DNA of 64,000 bases from Nosocomiicoccus massiliensis (GCF_002871345.2 NZ_CP136964.1:1240001-1304000), one strand, 5' to 3'; positions 37,927 through 50,804 are shown, counted from the stretch's first letter. The notes: generated from the letters alone by a model not told the origin. A program made the numbers and translations.

Positions 37927-38574
37927 TTGGGTCAAAAGATTAATCCAACGGGATTACGTATTGGTGTAATCAAAGATTGGGAAGCAAAATGGTACGCAGA
38001 GAACGACTTTGCTGACTTATTACACGAAGACTTAAAAATCCGTAAATACATTGATGAAAACCTTAAAGATGCAGCAGTATCACAAGTTATCGTTGAACGT
38101 GCTGCAAATAGAGTAAACATTGCACTACACACTGGTAAACCAGGTATGGTTATCGGTAAAGGCGGTAGTGAAATCGAAAAACTACGTGAAGCACTTGTGA
38201 AATTAACAGGTAAACGTGTGCACATTAACGTTATCGAAGTTAAAAATATCGATTTAGATGCTAAATTAGTAGCAGAAAACATCGCACGTCAACTTGAAAA
38301 CCGTGTATCATTCCGTAGAGCTCAAAAACAAGCGATTCAAAGAACAATGAGAGCAGGAGCTAAAGGTATTAAAACTTCTGTTGCAGGTCGTTTAGGCGGA
38401 GCGGACATCGCACGTGCAGAAGGATACAGTGAAGGAACAGTACCACTACACACACTTCGTGCAGACATTGACTACGCACACGAAGAGGCAGACACTACTT
38501 ACGGTAAGTTAGGTGTTAAAGTGTGGATTTACCGCGGTGAAGTTTTACCAGCAGTAAAGAACGAGAATAACTAA
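37927..38574 (+). CDS. rpsC: 30S ribosomal protein S3
   Basis: 215 residues, translation starting at TTG (37927) behind AGAGGAGGGAATTAC. The KH domain GXXG-type loop is in [14 protein letters not shown], and the helicase-related basic patch [19 protein letters not shown] is present. Confidence 0.98.
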   Translation: MGQKINPTGLRIGVIKDWEAKWYAENDFADLLHEDLKIRKYIDENLKDAAVSQVIVERAANRVNIALHTGKPGMVIGKGGSEIEKLREALVKLTGKRVHINVIEVKNIDLDAKLVAENIARQLENRVSFRRAQKQAIQRTMRAGAKGIKTSVAGRLGGADIARAEGYSEGTVPLHTLRADIDYAHEEADTTYGKLGVKVWIYRGEVLPAVKNENN

Positions 38575-38592
38575 GAGAGGAGTACAAGAAGA

Positions 38593-39027
38593 ATGTTATT
38601 ACCAAAGAGAGTAAAATACCGTCGTCAACACCGTCCAAATTCTAAAGGGCGTTCAAAAGGCGGTAATGAAGTAAACTTCGGCGATTACGGCTTACAAGCT
38701 ACGACGTCTGCATGGATTACTGCACGTCAAATCGAAGCAGCACGTATCGCTATGACACGTTACATGAAACGTGGCGGTAAAGTATGGATCAACATTTTCC
38801 CGCACACGCCAATTACTAAAAAGCCATTAGAAGTTCGAATGGGTTCTGGTAAAGGTGCAGTAGAGCACTGGATCGCAAACGTTAAACCAGGACGCATTAT
38901 GTTTGAAGTTGCAGGTGTAGATGAAGAGGTAGCTCGTGAAGCACTACGTCTTGCAAGTCACAAACTTCCAGTAAAAACAAAATTCGTTGTGAGAGAAGAA
39001 TTAGGTGGTGATACGAATGAAGGCTAA
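38593..39027 (+). CDS. rplP: 50S ribosomal protein L16
   Basis: 144 residues. [14 protein letters not shown] and the [19 protein letters not shown] loop near the tRNA elbow are present. Its last codons overlap the rpmC start by 11 bases. Confidence 0.99.
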   Translation: MLLPKRVKYRRQHRPNSKGRSKGGNEVNFGDYGLQATTSAWITARQIEAARIAMTRYMKRGGKVWINIFPHTPITKKPLEVRMGSGKGAVEHWIANVKPGRIMFEVAGVDEEVAREALRLASHKLPVKTKFVVREELGGDTNEG

Positions 39028-39226
39028 GGAAATCCGTGAACTTACAAACGAAGAAATCGTAAATAACATTAAAGAACTTAAAGAAGAACTCTTCAACCTA
39101 CGCTTTCAACTAGCTACTGGTCAGCTAGAAAACACTGCTCGTATCAAGGAAGTTAGAAAAACGATTGCGCGTTTAAAAACGACAGTCCGTGAAAGAGAAA
39201 TTGAAGAAGCAAAAGCGAATCAATAA
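39017..39226 (+). CDS. rpmC: 50S ribosomal protein L29
   Basis: 69 residues, two-helix protein at the tunnel exit ([40 protein letters not shown]). The ATG at 39017 lies inside the 3' end of rplP, with AGGTGGTGATACGA as ribosome site, implying translational coupling. Confidence 0.98.
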   Translation: MKAKEIRELTNEEIVNNIKELKEELFNLRFQLATGQLENTARIKEVRKTIARLKTTVREREIEEAKANQ

Positions 39227-39245
39227 TTTATAGGAGGTTTATATA

Positions 39246-39509
39246 ATGGCAGAGAAAAATGAACGTAAAGTTTATCAAGGCCGTGTCGTTTCTGATAAGA
39301 TGGACAAAACAATTACTGTTCTTATTGAAACACACAAAAGACACCCAATTATTGGTAAACGCGTAAAATACTCTAAAAAGTACAAAGCTCATGACGAGCA
39401 CAACCAAGCTAAATTAGGCGATATCGTAAAAATTGAAGCAACTCGCCCATTATCAGCTACTAAACGTTTCCGCTTAGTGGAAATCGTAGAGGAATCAGTA
39501 ATTATCTAA
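39246..39509 (+). CDS. rpsQ: 30S ribosomal protein S17
   Basis: 87 residues, OB fold. [20 protein letters not shown] and [20 protein letters not shown] are typical. TAGGAGGTTTATATA precedes the ATG. Confidence 0.99.
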   Translation: MAEKNERKVYQGRVVSDKMDKTITVLIETHKRHPIIGKRVKYSKKYKAHDEHNQAKLGDIVKIEATRPLSATKRFRLVEIVEESVII

Positions 39510-39541
39510 TAGTGTAGATATATAAAGGGAGGTAACCACGC

Positions 39542-39910
39542 ATGATTCAACAAGAATCTCGTATGAAAGTTGCTGACAACTCTGGAGCTCGTGAAGTTTT
39601 AACAATCAAAGTACTAGGTGGTACTGGACGTAAAACAGCGAACATTGGTGATGTTGTTGTTGCAACAGTAAAACATGCAACACCGGGTGGTGTTGTCAAG
39701 AAAGGTGACGTAGTTAAAGCAGTCATCGTTCGTACTAAAACAGGTATCCGTCGTGAAGATGGTTCATATATTAAATTTGATGAAAACGCATGTGTCATTA
39801 TTCGTGACGATAAAAGTCCAAGAGGAACTCGTATATTTGGTCCAGTAGCACGTGAATTACGTGACGGCAACTTTATGAGAATTATCTCATTGGCACCAGA
39901 AGTATTATAA
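39542..39910 (+). CDS. rplN: 50S ribosomal protein L14
   Basis: 122 residues. [20 protein letters not shown] at the N terminus and [14 protein letters not shown] near the C terminus. First gene of the spc part of the cluster in many bacteria; here it continues directly from rpsQ. Confidence 0.99.
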   Translation: MIQQESRMKVADNSGAREVLTIKVLGGTGRKTANIGDVVVATVKHATPGGVVKKGDVVKAVIVRTKTGIRREDGSYIKFDENACVIIRDDKSPRGTRIFGPVARELRDGNFMRIISLAPEVL

Positions 39911-39943
39911 TTTTAATATTAACTAAGGAGGTGCGATAAGACG

Positions 39944-40252
39944 ATGCACGTAAAAACAGGCGACAAAGTTATTGTCATTAGCGGTAAAGATAAAGGTAAA
40001 CAGGGAACTGTTTTAAAAGCTATCCCTAGAGAAGAACGTGTGGTAGTTGAAGGAGTAAATATGGTTAAGAAACACCAAAAACCTTCTCAATTAAATCCAG
40101 ACGGAGGGATTTTAGAAACAGAAGCAGCAATTCACGTTTCTAACGTTATGCACGTTGATCCTGATTCAGGTGAACGCACTAGAATCCGTTATGAAGAAAA
40201 AGACGGAAAGAAAATTAGAGTAGCAGTTAAATCAGGTAAAGAAATTAAATAA
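39944..40252 (+). CDS. rplX: 50S ribosomal protein L24
   Basis: 102 residues, with the KOW motif [20 protein letters not shown] at the N terminus. Assembly initiator of the large subunit. AAGGAGGTGCGATAAG precedes the ATG. Confidence 0.99.
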   Translation: MHVKTGDKVIVISGKDKGKQGTVLKAIPREERVVVEGVNMVKKHQKPSQLNPDGGILETEAAIHVSNVMHVDPDSGERTRIRYEEKDGKKIRVAVKSGKEIK

Positions 40253-40278
40253 GGTAACTCGGAAGGAGGACACATTTC

Positions 40279-40818
40279 GTGATTCGTTTAAAAGATAAAT
40301 ACAACGAGACAATCAAAGATGAACTCGTTAAAAAGTTTGAATACAGCTCTGTAATGCAAGCACCTAAAATCGATAAAATCGTAATCAACATGGGTGTTGG
40401 TGAAGCTGTACAAAACGCTAAAGTATTAGACACTGCTGTAGAAGAATTAACAGCAATTGCTGGTCAAAAACCACAAATTACAAAAGCTAAAAAATCAGTA
40501 GCTACATTCCGTTTACGTGAAGGTATGCCAATCGGTGCAAAAGTAACTTTACGTGGTGACAGAATGTACGATTTCTTAGATAAACTTATCTCAGTATCAT
40601 TACCACGTGTAAGAGACTTCAGAGGTGTATCTAAAAAAGCATTCGATGGTCGTGGGAACTACACTTTAGGTGTTAAAGAACAAATCATCTTCCCAGAGAT
40701 TGATTACGATAAAGTAACAAAAGTAAGAGGTATGGATATCGTTATTGTGACAACAGCTAACACAGACGAAGAGGCTCGTGAACTGTTAACACAATTTGGT
40801 ATGCCATTCAAAAAGTAA
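40279..40818 (+). CDS. rplE: 50S ribosomal protein L5
   Basis: 179 residues, GTG start at 40279 behind GGAAGGAGGACACATTTC. Binds 5S r[23 protein letters not shown] and [20 protein letters not shown] are conserved. Confidence 0.99.
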   Translation: MIRLKDKYNETIKDELVKKFEYSSVMQAPKIDKIVINMGVGEAVQNAKVLDTAVEELTAIAGQKPQITKAKKSVATFRLREGMPIGAKVTLRGDRMYDFLDKLISVSLPRVRDFRGVSKKAFDGRGNYTLGVKEQIIFPEIDYDKVTKVRGMDIVIVTTANTDEEARELLTQFGMPFKK

Positions 40819-41019
<201 letters not shown>

Positions 41020-41051
41020 TTCTATATAAATTGAAGGGAGGCATATTTTAG

Positions 41052-41450
41052 ATGACTATATCAGATCCAATTGCAGATATGCTAACACGCATTAGAAATG
41101 CGAACATTGTTAAACATGAATCATTAGAGATTCCAGCGTCAAACATCAAAAGAGATATCGCTGAAATCCTTAAAAATGAAGGTTTCATCAAAAACGTAGA
41201 ATATGTGGAGGATGACAAACAAAATATCATCCGTGTGTTCTTAAAATATAGTGAAAATGGCGAAAGAGTAATCACTGGTCTTAAGAGAATTTCTAAACCA
41301 GGTCTTCGCGTATACGCTAAAAAAGATGAACTACCAAAAGTACTTAACGGTTTAGGTGTTGCTTTAATTTCAACATCTGAAGGTGTAATTACAGATAAAG
41401 AAGCTCGTAACAAAAACGTTGGTGGAGAAGTACTCGCTTACGTTTGGTAA
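41052..41450 (+). CDS. rpsH: 30S ribosomal protein S8
   Basis: 132 residues. [20 protein letters not shown] and the C-terminal [20 protein letters not shown] are conserved. Binds the central domain of 16S rRNA. Confidence 0.99.
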   Translation: MTISDPIADMLTRIRNANIVKHESLEIPASNIKRDIAEILKNEGFIKNVEYVEDDKQNIIRVFLKYSENGERVITGLKRISKPGLRVYAKKDELPKVLNGLGVALISTSEGVITDKEARNKNVGGEVLAYVW

Positions 41451-41471
41451 TAACAATTAGGAGGTGCAAAA

Positions 41472-42008
41472 ATGAGCCGAATTGGTAACCGTATTATTGA
41501 AATTCCATCTGGCGTTACAGTAGACGTTGATGGATCTACATTTACAGTTAAAGGACCGAAAGGTGAACTTAAAAGAACTTTAAATGATGACTTAAATTAT
41601 AAAATGGAAGACAACACAATCGTCGTTGAGCGTCCAAACGATTCAATCGCGATGCGTTCGATTCACGGAACAACACGTTCTTTACTAAACAACATGGTCG
41701 AAGGTGTATCACAAGGTTTTGTTAAAGAATTAGAATTAATCGGTGTTGGTTACCGTGCACAAATGCAAGGTAAGAAACTTGTATTAAACGTTGGACTTTC
41801 TCACCCAGTTGAATTCGAATCATCAGATACACTTACAATTGCAGTTGATGGAAACACTAAACTTAAAATTGAAGGTATCGACAAAGAAGAAGTTGGAGCA
41901 TTAGCTTCAAACATTCGTAAGGTACGTCCACCTGAGCCATACAAAGGTAAAGGTATTCGTTACAAAGATGAGTACGTACGTCGTAAAGAAGGTAAAACTG
42001 GTAAATAA
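41472..42008 (+). CDS. rplF: 50S ribosomal protein L6
   Basis: 178 residues, two tandem alpha/beta domains. [17 protein letters not shown] and the C-terminal [20 protein letters not shown] signature are present. Confidence 0.99.
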   Translation: MSRIGNRIIEIPSGVTVDVDGSTFTVKGPKGELKRTLNDDLNYKMEDNTIVVERPNDSIAMRSIHGTTRSLLNNMVEGVSQGFVKELELIGVGYRAQMQGKKLVLNVGLSHPVEFESSDTLTIAVDGNTKLKIEGIDKEEVGALASNIRKVRPPEPYKGKGIRYKDEYVRRKEGKTGK

Positions 42009-42032
42009 TTAAACAAGTGAGGAGGAACATAA

Positions 42033-42395
42033 ATGATTTCTAAAATCGATAAAAATGCGGTACGTCGTAAAAGACATTTACGTGTACGTAAAAACATTTC
42101 AGGAACTCCTGAAAGACCACGTCTAAACGTATACCGTTCTAATAAAAACATCTATGCACAACTTATCGATGATGTGAACTATAAAACATTAGCGAGTGCT
42201 TCAACACAAGATAAAGACTTCAGCGGTAAAAATGGTTCTAACAAAGAAGCAGCTGCAGAAGTTGGTAAATTAATTGCTGAACGTGGTAAAGCAGCGGGCG
42301 TCGAAACAGTTGTATTCGACCGCGGAGGTTATTTATATCACGGACGTGTAGCTGCATTAGCAGAATCTGCACGTGAAAACGGACTTAAGTTTTAA
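42033..42395 (+). CDS. rplR: 50S ribosomal protein L18
   Basis: 120 residues, 5S rRNA binder. The basic head [20 protein letters not shown] and [20 protein letters not shown] near the end are typical. Confidence 0.99.
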   Translation: MISKIDKNAVRRKRHLRVRKNISGTPERPRLNVYRSNKNIYAQLIDDVNYKTLASASTQDKDFSGKNGSNKEAAAEVGKLIAERGKAAGVETVVFDRGGYLYHGRVAALAESARENGLKF

Positions 42396-42417
42396 TTGAA
42401 GGAGGCGAAACAATAAA

Positions 42418-42921
42418 ATGGCTCGTAATCGTAGAGAAGAAAAACAAGAATTTGAAGAACGCGTAGTAACAATCAACCGTATCGCGAAAGTAGTTAAAGG
42501 TGGTAGACGTTTCCGTTTCTCTGCTTTAGTAGTAGTAGGGGACAGAAAAGGTCGCGTAGGATTCGGTCAAGGTAAAGCACAAGAGGTGCCAGAAGCAATC
42601 AAAAAAGCAATTGAAGCTGCTAAGAAAAACCTTGTTGAAGTACCAATCGTAGACGGAACTATTCCACACGAAATCAACGGACGCTTCAGCTCTGGTCACG
42701 TATTCATGAAACCAGCTGCTCCAGGTACTGGGGTTATCGCAGGTGGACCGGTACGTGCGGTGTTAGAGTTAGCAGGTGTTACAGACGTATTAAGTAAATC
42801 AATCGGAACAAGTACTCCAGTAAACGTAGTACGTGCGACGATGACAGGTTTAGAAGAACTTAAAAACGTTGAAGACGTAGCTAGACTGCGTGGAAAAACT
42901 GTAGAAGAAATCTTAAATTAA
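42418..42921 (+). CDS. rpsE: 30S ribosomal protein S5
   Basis: 167 residues: dsRBD-like N-terminal domain ([20 protein letters not shown]) and C-terminal domain with [20 protein letters not shown]. Involved in decoding fidelity. Confidence 0.99.
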   Translation: MARNRREEKQEFEERVVTINRIAKVVKGGRRFRFSALVVVGDRKGRVGFGQGKAQEVPEAIKKAIEAAKKNLVEVPIVDGTIPHEINGRFSSGHVFMKPAAPGTGVIAGGPVRAVLELAGVTDVLSKSIGTSTPVNVVRATMTGLEELKNVEDVARLRGKTVEEILN

Positions 42922-42936
42922 GGGGGAGTATTCAAG

Positions 42937-43116
42937 ATGGCTAAAGTTAAAGTTACCCTCGTAAGAAGTGTTATCGGTAGACCGGAAACACAAAAGAAGA
43001 CAGTCGCTTCACTCGGTCTAAAGAAAATTAATTCTTCAATCGAGCTTGAAGATACTGCTCAATTAAGAGGACAAGTAGAAAAAGTTAAACACTTAGTTAA
43101 AGTAGAGAATATTTAA
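42937..43116 (+). CDS. rpmD: 50S ribosomal protein L30
   Basis: 59 residues, [20 protein letters not shown] with [16 protein letters not shown] following. AAGGGGGAGTATTCAAG precedes the ATG. Standard position between rpsE and rplO. Confidence 0.98.
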   Translation: MAKVKVTLVRSVIGRPETQKKTVASLGLKKINSSIELEDTAQLRGQVEKVKHLVKVENI

Positions 43117-43144
43117 TAAGTAATATAAAATAGGAGGTGCAACA

Positions 43145-43582
43145 ATGAAATTACACGAACTTAAACCAGTTGAGGGCGCACGTAAATCACGTAAACGTGT
43201 TGGACGTGGTATGTCATCAGGTCATGGTAAAACTTCTGGCCGTGGACATAAAGGACAAAACGCTCGTACAGGTGGTGGCGTAGGATTAGTATTCGAAGGT
43301 GGTCAATTACCACTATTCCGTGCGATTCCTAAACGTGGTTTCACAAATATTAACCGTAAAAGTTATTCAGTCGTTAACATTAGCGATTTAAATAAATTTG
43401 ATGCTGGAACTGTAGTTACACCTGAATTACTCGTTGAGTCAGGATTAGTTAAAAAGAATGTAGCAATTAAAATTCTTGGTAACGGAGAACTCAATGTTAA
43501 GTTAACTGTTCAAGCACACAAGTTTTCTGCTACGGCTAAAGAAGCGATTGAGGCTCAAGGCGGCACTGTAGAGGTGATCTAA
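43145..43582 (+). CDS. rplO: 50S ribosomal protein L15
   Basis: 145 residues. The glycine/basic N-terminal extension [20 protein letters not shown] is typical. Its stop overlaps the secY start by one base (TAATG). Confidence 0.99.
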   Translation: MKLHELKPVEGARKSRKRVGRGMSSGHGKTSGRGHKGQNARTGGGVGLVFEGGQLPLFRAIPKRGFTNINRKSYSVVNISDLNKFDAGTVVTPELLVESGLVKKNVAIKILGNGELNVKLTVQAHKFSATAKEAIEAQGGTVEVI

Positions 43583-44877
43583 TGATCAGCAACGTTGTCA
43601 ATTTCTTTAAGATCAAAGAAATCAGGCAGAAGATTGTATTTACACTTGCAATGCTTGTAATATTTAAAATTGGTACGTATATACCAGTTCCTGGCGTAGA
43701 TCCGAGTGTGTTTGACACACAAGCTCAAGGTGGCGTACTAGACGTCATGAACACATTCGGTGGTGGGGCACTTAAAAACTTCTCTATTTTTGCAATGGGG
43801 ATTATGCCTTACATCACTGCGTCAATCGTTACGCAGTTACTGCAAATGGACGTTGTACCAAAGTTTGCTGAATGGGCGCGACAAGGTGAAGTCGGGCGAC
43901 GTAAAATCGCTCAGTTTACGCGTTACTTTACAATCGTTTTAGCATTTATTCAGTCAATTGGTATGTCATTTGCATTCAACCAAATGTTTGGTGGTACGTT
44001 AATTAGTGATAACTCAGTTGGTTCATACCTAATTATCGCTATCGTACTTACAACAGGTACTGCGTTTCTATTATGGCTTGGTGAACAAATCACTGAAAAA
44101 GGTGTAGGTAACGGTATTTCTATCATTATCTTCGCTGGTATTTTAGGATCATTACCAAGTGCATTAATTCAATTTTATGAACAACAATTTGTTGGCGCAC
44201 AGGACAATACGATGGCTGTGTTAACAGTAGTTGGTATGGTTGTTGGTTTATTACTTCTTACTGCATTTGCGGTTTACGTTTTACAAGCGATTCGTAAAAT
44301 TCCGATTCAATATGCAAGAGGTAAAGGTCGTCAAGCAATGCTTGCACCACAAGCGACTTTCTTACCGCTAAAAGTTAACCCTGCAGGAGTTATCCCAGTT
44401 ATCTTTGCGATGGCATTCTTAATGTTACCGCAATCTATATCACTATTTTTCCAAGATAAAGAATGGGCAATTAAATTTGCTGAAGCTGCGAATCCAGCGT
44501 CTAATATCGGATTAGTGATTTACATCATTCTCATCATCTTGTTTGCGTACTTCTATGCGTTTGTACAAGTAAACCCTGAGAAGATGGCAGATAACTTAAA
44601 AAACCAAGGCAGTTACATTCCTGGTATTCGTCCAGGTAAAAACACGCAGACTTACATTACAAATGTTTTATATAGACTCGTATTTGTAGGTTCAATATTC
44701 TTAGCGTTTATTGCAGTGTTACCAATACTGCTAACTCGATTAATGGATTTACCACAAACGATTCAGATCGGTGGTACAAGCCTACTCATCGTTATCGGGG
44801 TTGCGCTAGAAACTATGAAACAACTCGAAGCTCAAGCAGGACAAAGAGAGTACAGAGGGTTTAGACGCAATAGGTAA
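43582..44877 (+). CDS. secY: Protein translocase subunit SecY
   Basis: 431 residues, ten membrane helices. The plug/helix 2 region ([20 protein letters not shown]), the cytoplasmic loop [12 protein letters not shown] and the ribosome-docking loop [13 protein letters not shown] stretch are present. Forms the Sec channel with SecE and SecG. Coupled to rplO. Confidence 0.99.
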   Translation: MISNVVNFFKIKEIRQKIVFTLAMLVIFKIGTYIPVPGVDPSVFDTQAQGGVLDVMNTFGGGALKNFSIFAMGIMPYITASIVTQLLQMDVVPKFAEWARQGEVGRRKIAQFTRYFTIVLAFIQSIGMSFAFNQMFGGTLISDNSVGSYLIIAIVLTTGTAFLLWLGEQITEKGVGNGISIIIFAGILGSLPSALIQFYEQQFVGAQDNTMAVLTVVGMVVGLLLLTAFAVYVLQAIRKIPIQYARGKGRQAMLAPQATFLPLKVNPAGVIPVIFAMAFLMLPQSISLFFQDKEWAIKFAEAANPASNIGLVIYIILIILFAYFYAFVQVNPEKMADNLKNQGSYIPGIRPGKNTQTYITNVLYRLVFVGSIFLAFIAVLPILLTRLMDLPQTIQIGGTSLLIVIGVALETMKQLEAQAGQREYRGFRRNR

Positions 44878-44887
44878 ACACGTATAG

Positions 44888-45553
<666 letters not shown>

Positions 45554-45580
45554 TATTCACCTTGAGTCTTTAGGTGAATA
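45554..45580 (+). promoter_or_regulatory. Inverted repeat between adk and infA
   Basis: TATTCACCT (45554-45562) and AGGTGAATA (45572-45580), starting at the adk stop codon. No T run follows, so this may be a processing or attenuating hairpin rather than a full terminator. Confidence 0.4.
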
Positions 45581-45661
45581 TCTCATCAGTCCTTAAATAT
45601 AAGTGGTTTCACCTGAAGACAAGCAAAACAAAGAGTTTAAACTGTAAAGGAGGAATATAAA

Positions 45662-45880
45662 GTGAGTAAAGAGGGCGTTATTGAATTAGAAGGTCTTGTA
45701 AAAGAGACATTACCAAACGCACAGTTCAAAGTAGAACTTGAAAACGGCCATGAGATTACAGCTCATGTGTCTGGTAAAATTCGTATGAACTATATTCGAA
45801 TCCTTCCTGGAGATAAAGTAACAGTTGAAATGTCACCGTATGACTTAACTAAAGGAAGAATCACTTATCGTTTTAAATAA
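45662..45880 (+). CDS. infA: Translation initiation factor IF-1
   Basis: 72 residues, OB fold, GTG start at 45662 behind [36 protein letters not shown] and [20 protein letters not shown] are conserved. Confidence 0.98.
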   Translation: MSKEGVIELEGLVKETLPNAQFKVELENGHEITAHVSGKIRMNYIRILPGDKVTVEMSPYDLTKGRITYRFK

Positions 45881-45896
45881 GGACTCCAATTATTAA

Positions 45897-46022
<126 letters not shown>

Positions 46023-46043
46023 TAAATAACGGAGGTGTAAATA

Positions 46044-46409
46044 ATGGCTCGTATAGCAGGAGTTGACATTCCACGTAATAAACGTGTAGTAATCTCATTA
46101 ACTTATATTTACGGTATCGGTAAATCGAGATCTTCTGAAATTCTTAAAGAAGCAGGCGTTAACGAAGACACGCGTGTACAAGACTTAACAGAAGATGAGT
46201 TAAACAAAATTCGTGAAGTTGTAGACAACTACAAACTTGAAGGTGACTTACGCCGTGATGAAAACTTAGACGTTAAACGTCTTTTAGAAATCGCATCATA
46301 CAGAGGTATCCGTCACCGTCGTGGCTTACCAGTTCGTGGTCAAAAGACTAAGAACAACGCGAGAACGCGTAAAGGTCCTAAGAAAACAATCGCGAACAAG
46401 AAGAAGTAA
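46044..46409 (+). CDS. rpsM: 30S ribosomal protein S13
   Basis: 121 residues. [20 protein letters not shown] and the tRNA-contacting basic tail [18 protein letters not shown] are typical. Confidence 0.99.
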   Translation: MARIAGVDIPRNKRVVISLTYIYGIGKSRSSEILKEAGVNEDTRVQDLTEDELNKIREVVDNYKLEGDLRRDENLDVKRLLEIASYRGIRHRRGLPVRGQKTKNNARTRKGPKKTIANKKK

Positions 46410-46436
46410 TTAACAAGTAAGGGAGGAGTATTATAA

Positions 46437-46832
46437 ATGGCTCGTAATCAATCACGTACATCACGTAAACGTAGAGTGAAGAAAAATGTTGAATCAGGAA
46501 TTGCACACATTCGTTCAACATTCAACAATACAATTGTAACAATCACGGATGATTTCGGAAACGCACTATCATGGTCATCTGCTGGTGCATTAGGATTTAA
46601 AGGTTCTAAGAAATCTACTCCATTCGCAGCACAAATGGCTTCTGAAACTGCTTCTAAAGCGGCAATGGAACACGGTCTTAAAACTGTAGAAGTAACAGTA
46701 AAAGGACCTGGTGCAGGACGTGAATCTGCAATTCGTGCATTACAATCAGCTGGATTAGAGATTACATCTATTAAAGACGTAACTCCAGTTCCACACAACG
46801 GTTGTCGTCCACCAAAACGTCGTCGTGTATAA
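46437..46832 (+). CDS. rpsK: 30S ribosomal protein S11
   Basis: 131 residues. [18 protein letters not shown] and the C-terminal [16 protein letters not shown] are conserved. Platform protein near the mRNA exit. Confidence 0.99.
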   Translation: MARNQSRTSRKRRVKKNVESGIAHIRSTFNNTIVTITDDFGNALSWSSAGALGFKGSKKSTPFAAQMASETASKAAMEHGLKTVEVTVKGPGAGRESAIRALQSAGLEITSIKDVTPVPHNGCRPPKRRRV

Positions 46833-46893
46833 TTAACGATGATAAAACACATTGCGCAATTAAACGGCGGTAATAGGGAGGAAAAAGTAAACA

Positions 46894-47838
46894 ATGATTG
46901 AAATCGAAAAACCTAGAATTGAAACAGTAGAACTAACGGAAGATTCTAAGTTTGGTAAGTTTGTTGTAGAGCCTCTAGAAAGAGGATATGGAACAACGCT
47001 TGGGAACTCCTTACGTCGCATTCTTTTATCATCTTTACCTGGTGCGGCAGTAAAGACAGTCGAATTCGAAAACGTACTACATGAATTCTCAACAATTGAG
47101 AACGTCATCGAAGATGTTACAACGATCATCACAAACATTAAAAGTTTAGCGTTAAAAATCTATTCAGAAGAAGATAAAACGTTAGAAATTGATGTTACAG
47201 ACGAAGGTGTTGTAACTGCAGGAGATATTATCCACGACAGTGACGTTGAGATTTTAAACCCAGAGTTAAAAATCGCAACCGTAGCAAAAGGTGGAGTCCT
47301 AAGAGTACGCATGATTGCTGGACGCGGACGAGGTTATGCTTTATCTGAAGCGAACAACAAAAGCGACCTACCAATCGGAGTAATTCCAGTAGACTCTATT
47401 TACACACCAGTAAAACGTGTCAACTACACAGTAGAAAGCACACGTGTCGGTCAAAATGCGAACTTCGATAAGTTAACATTAGATGTATGGACAGACGGAT
47501 CAATTACACCGCTTGAATCTATTTCACTTGGTGCAAAAATCTTAACTGAACATTTAAACATCTTTGTCGACTTAACAGACGAAGCGCAAAATGCTGAAAT
47601 TATGGTGGAAAAAGAAGAAGACCAAAAAGAAAAAGTACTTGAAATGTCTATCGAAGAACTCGACTTATCTGTACGTTCTTACAACTGCTTAAAACGTGCA
47701 GGCATTAACTCAGTTCAAGAGTTAACAGAGAAAACAGAAGCAGACATGATGAAAGTACGTAATCTAGGACGTAAGTCTTTAGACGAAGTTAAAAATAAAT
47801 TAGATGACCTTGGATTAGAATTACGCCAAGAAGATTAA
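46894..47838 (+). CDS. rpoA: RNA polymerase alpha subunit
   Basis: 314 residues: N-terminal dimerisation domain ([20 protein letters not shown]) and, after an acidic linker near residue 235, the C-terminal DNA/activator-binding domain ([38 protein letters not shown]). Confidence 0.99.
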   Translation: MIEIEKPRIETVELTEDSKFGKFVVEPLERGYGTTLGNSLRRILLSSLPGAAVKTVEFENVLHEFSTIENVIEDVTTIITNIKSLALKIYSEEDKTLEIDVTDEGVVTAGDIIHDSDVEILNPELKIATVAKGGVLRVRMIAGRGRGYALSEANNKSDLPIGVIPVDSIYTPVKRVNYTVESTRVGQNANFDKLTLDVWTDGSITPLESISLGAKILTEHLNIFVDLTDEAQNAEIMVEKEEDQKEKVLEMSIEELDLSVRSYNCLKRAGINSVQELTEKTEADMMKVRNLGRKSLDEVKNKLDDLGLELRQED

Positions 47839-47857
47839 TTAAAGAGGAGGTATAAGA

Positions 47858-48235
47858 ATGGCTTACAGAAAACTCGGTCGCGACTCAGCACACAGAAAAT
47901 CTATGCTTAGAAACCTTGCGACATCATTAATCGTTGAAGAACGCATCGTTACAACAGAAAAGCGTGCTAAAGAGCTACGTAAAGTTGTAGATCGTCTTGT
48001 AACTTTAGGTAAGCGTGGAGACGTAGCATCTAGACGTCGTGCTGCTGAAACGGTACAAAACGTTACGTTAGTAAACGAAGATGGTTCAACAACAACTGCA
48101 TTACAAAAATTATTTGATGATATCGCACCTCGTTTTGAAGAACGTCAAGGTGGATACACAAGCATTAAAAAACTTGGTGAGCGTCGTGGAGACGGTGCAG
48201 AACAAGTGATTATTGAATTTGTTGAGGGTGCTTAA
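47858..48235 (+). CDS. rplQ: 50S ribosomal protein L17
   Basis: 125 residues. [20 protein letters not shown] at the N terminus. Last gene of the alpha part of the cluster; AGAGGAGGTATAAG precedes the ATG. Confidence 0.99.
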   Translation: MAYRKLGRDSAHRKSMLRNLATSLIVEERIVTTEKRAKELRKVVDRLVTLGKRGDVASRRRAAETVQNVTLVNEDGSTTTALQKLFDDIAPRFEERQGGYTSIKKLGERRGDGAEQVIIEFVEGA

Positions 48236-48292
48236 ACCTCTTATTAAAGCAGTATGAGTGTTACGATAGATTTACTTCTGTCTAGCTCTTAA

Positions 48293-48346
48293 GTATCCTG
48301 CAAAACTATGAATTGCGCGACTCTTTTGCAGGGTACGCGCTTTTTT
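48293..48346 (+). terminator. Terminator at the end of the ribosomal cluster
   Basis: GTATCCTGCAAAA (48293-48305) and TTTTGCAGGGTAC (48324-48336) pair with one G-U; GCGC and six T follow at 48337-48346. Confidence 0.7.
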
Positions 48347-48374
48347 ATTTAACTATTTTAAAGAAGGTGGAAAT

Positions 48375-49163
48375 ATGATTTCACTTAAAAATGTTTCATA
48401 CAAATATAGCCACAGCAGTCGATACGCATTAAATCATATTTCTATCGACTTTAAAAAATCAGAATTTGTGTCGATTATCGGACATAACGGTTCTGGTAAA
48501 AGTACGTTAGTAAAAATCATAATGGGTATACTCACTCCAACTGAAGGGGATGTGTATATCGATGGAGAAAAAGTGACAGAAGACAACTTCCAAGACATTC
48601 GCGAAAAATTTGCGATTGTGTTTCAAAATCCGGATAACCAGTTTGTCGGAGCAACAGTCGAAGATGATGTTGCGTTTGGGTTAGAAAATCGTGGTGTTCC
48701 ACATGAAACAATGAAAGATAAAGTTGAATCTGCTTTAAGGGAAGTCGGTATGTGGGAGTTTAGAACACATGAACCCCATCGTCTTTCTGGTGGTCAAAAG
48801 CAACGTGTTGCGATTGCTGGAGCGCTTGTGACGGACCCAGACGTGTTAATTATGGATGAATCGACGTCGATGTTAGACCCGACTGGTAGAAGGGATATTT
48901 TATCTTTACTTAAAAACATACATAAAACGAGAGAGACGACGATCATTTACATTACGCATGACTTAACTGAAATTGAAGACAGTGATTACGCATATGTGAT
49001 GCGTGATGGTAAAATTCGTAGCGAAGGTCAAGTGTATGAAATCTATCAAGACACGGATGTGTTAAAAGAGAGTAATTTAGTGCTTCCATTTAATATTGAG
49101 TTGTCCGAAGCGTTAATGAACGGAGAATATATGTCATACGAAGAGTTGGTGGAACGTCTATGA
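48375..49163 (+). CDS. ecfA1: ECF transporter ATPase EcfA1
   Basis: 262 residues. Walker A GHNGSGKST (about residues 36-44), Q loop FQNPDNQF, signature LSGGQKQRVAIA, Walker B VLIMDESTSMLDP and H loop YITHD. Partner of EcfA2 and EcfT in the energising module that serves several vitamin S components. The next gene starts four bases before its stop. Confidence 0.97.
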   Translation: MISLKNVSYKYSHSSRYALNHISIDFKKSEFVSIIGHNGSGKSTLVKIIMGILTPTEGDVYIDGEKVTEDNFQDIREKFAIVFQNPDNQFVGATVEDDVAFGLENRGVPHETMKDKVESALREVGMWEFRTHEPHRLSGGQKQRVAIAGALVTDPDVLIMDESTSMLDPTGRRDILSLLKNIHKTRETTIIYITHDLTEIEDSDYAYVMRDGKIRSEGQVYEIYQDTDVLKESNLVLPFNIELSEALMNGEYMSYEELVERL

Positions 49164-50014
49164 ATATAAGTCTAGAGAACGTGACATTAGTCTACCAAAG
49201 GAAAACACCATTTGAATTTAAAGCGTTAAATAACATCACGACACAATTTGAACAAGGTAAATTTTACGGTGTCATCGGACATACAGGTAGTGGAAAGTCA
49301 ACGCTCGTACAAATGTTAAACGGACTTATTTTACCAACAGAAGGAGAAGTCAATGTCGGTGACCATGTATTAACTAGAAAAGCGAAATATAAAATCATTC
49401 ACGACGTTAAAAAACGTGTGGGGATCGTCTTTCAGTTCCCTGAACACCAGCTGTTCGATGAAACCGTCCTTAAAGACGTCTCATTTGGACCGATGAATAT
49501 GGGAAAGTCTAAAGAACAAGCAGAAGCTATATCTAAAAAATATTTAGAACTGCTAAACGTTGATGAATCATTATTTGATCAGTCACCATTTGATTTATCT
49601 GGTGGGCAAATGCGTAAAATTGCGCTCGCAGGTATACTATCGATGGAACCAGACGTACTTATATTAGACGAACCAACGGCAGGACTAGACCCACTCAGCC
49701 ATATTAAAACGATGGAGTTATTTAAATCGTTACACGAAACGCTCGGGATTACAGTCATACTCGTCACGCACGATATGAACGACGTGTTTAACTATACTGA
49801 TGAGGTGAAAGTACTCTCTAAAGGACATCTCGTCGCTGAAGGGAATACGCATGAACTCTTACAAGATGAAGCACTCTTAAAAGAGTATCAACTAGAAGTT
49901 CCAAACGTCGTACGCCTCGTTCATGATTTACGTAAAAAAGGATATACGTTAGATGAAATGCCTCAAAACATACAGTCATTCATACGTATGTATAAGGGGG
50001 TATTCGATGTTTGA
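49160..50014 (+). CDS. ecfA2: ECF transporter ATPase EcfA2
   Basis: 284 residues. Walker A GHTGSGKST, Q loop FQFPEHQLFDETV, signature LSGGQMRKIALAG, Walker B VLILDEPTAGLDP. Overlaps ecfA1 by four bases (ATGA-type) and ecfT by eight. Confidence 0.97.
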   Translation: MNISLENVTLVYQRKTPFEFKALNNITTQFEQGKFYGVIGHTGSGKSTLVQMLNGLILPTEGEVNVGDHVLTRKAKYKIIHDVKKRVGIVFQFPEHQLFDETVLKDVSFGPMNMGKSKEQAEAISKKYLELLNVDESLFDQSPFDLSGGQMRKIALAGILSMEPDVLILDEPTAGLDPLSHIKTMELFKSLHETLGITVILVTHDMNDVFNYTDEVKVLSKGHLVAEGNTHELLQDEALLKEYQLEVPNVVRLVHDLRKKGYTLDEMPQNIQSFIRMYKGVFDV

Positions 50015-50804
50015 TTCGATGCTACTTGGTCGTTATATTCCTGGAGATAGTGTCATTCATAAACTCGATGCACGCGCGAAATTAATCGCGACGGCACTAT
50101 TTATGATTATCGTTTTTTTTGCGAATAACTTAGTGACGTACTTACTTTTAATTGCCTTTGTACTCATCGTTTTAAAGCTCGCAAAACTCGGTATTATGTT
50201 CGTATTAAACGGACTTAAGATTATACTCGTACTACTCATATTTACGTTTTTAATGCACCTATTCTTAACAAAAGGTGGTCCGGTACTCCTCGATGCTAAA
50301 ATATTTACGATTGAGTTAGAAGGTCTCATAAGAGGTTTATATATATCGACGCGTCTCATTATGCTCGTCATCGTAACGACGATTATGACACTGACGACAA
50401 GTCCGATTTCATTAACGGACGGCTTAGAAAAACTCGCATCACCGTTAAAAATGTTTAAAGTACCTGTCCATGAAATCGCGATGATGACGTCGATTAGTTT
50501 AAGATTTATACCGACGTTAATGGATGAGACAGATAAAATAATAAAAGCACAATCATCTAGAGGATCGACATTTATGACAGGTCCAGTAAAAGACCGTATA
50601 AAAGCACTCATTCCTATCGTCATACCGCTATTTATATCTGCGTTTCAAAGAGCAGAAGATATGGCAGTTGCAATGGAAGTAAGAGGCTATAAGGGAGACG
50701 AAGGACGTACGCACTACCGGCTCCTTATATGGCATAAAAGAGACACGATTGCGCTTATTATATTAGTACTATTTGGAGTACTACTGTGGGTGTTAAGAAC
50801 ATGA
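50007..50804 (+). CDS. ecfT: ECF transporter transmembrane protein EcfT
   Basis: 265 residues, about five to six helices. Two cytoplasmic coupling helices carry the A-R-x type motifs (QSSRGSTFMTGP and AMEVRGYKG). ATG 50007 lies in the end of ecfA2 with AAGGGGG upstream; the longer in-frame ORF from 49953 is not used. Confidence 0.96.
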   Translation: MFDSMLLGRYIPGDSVIHKLDARAKLIATALFMIIVFFANNLVTYLLLIAFVLIVLKLAKLGIMFVLNGLKIILVLLIFTFLMHLFLTKGGPVLLDAKIFTIELEGLIRGLYISTRLIMLVIVTTIMTLTTSPISLTDGLEKLASPLKMFKVPVHEIAMMTSISLRFIPTLMDETDKIIKAQSSRGSTFMTGPVKDRIKALIPIVIPLFISAFQRAEDMAVAMEVRGYKGDEGRTHYRLLIWHKRDTIALIILVLFGVLLWVLRT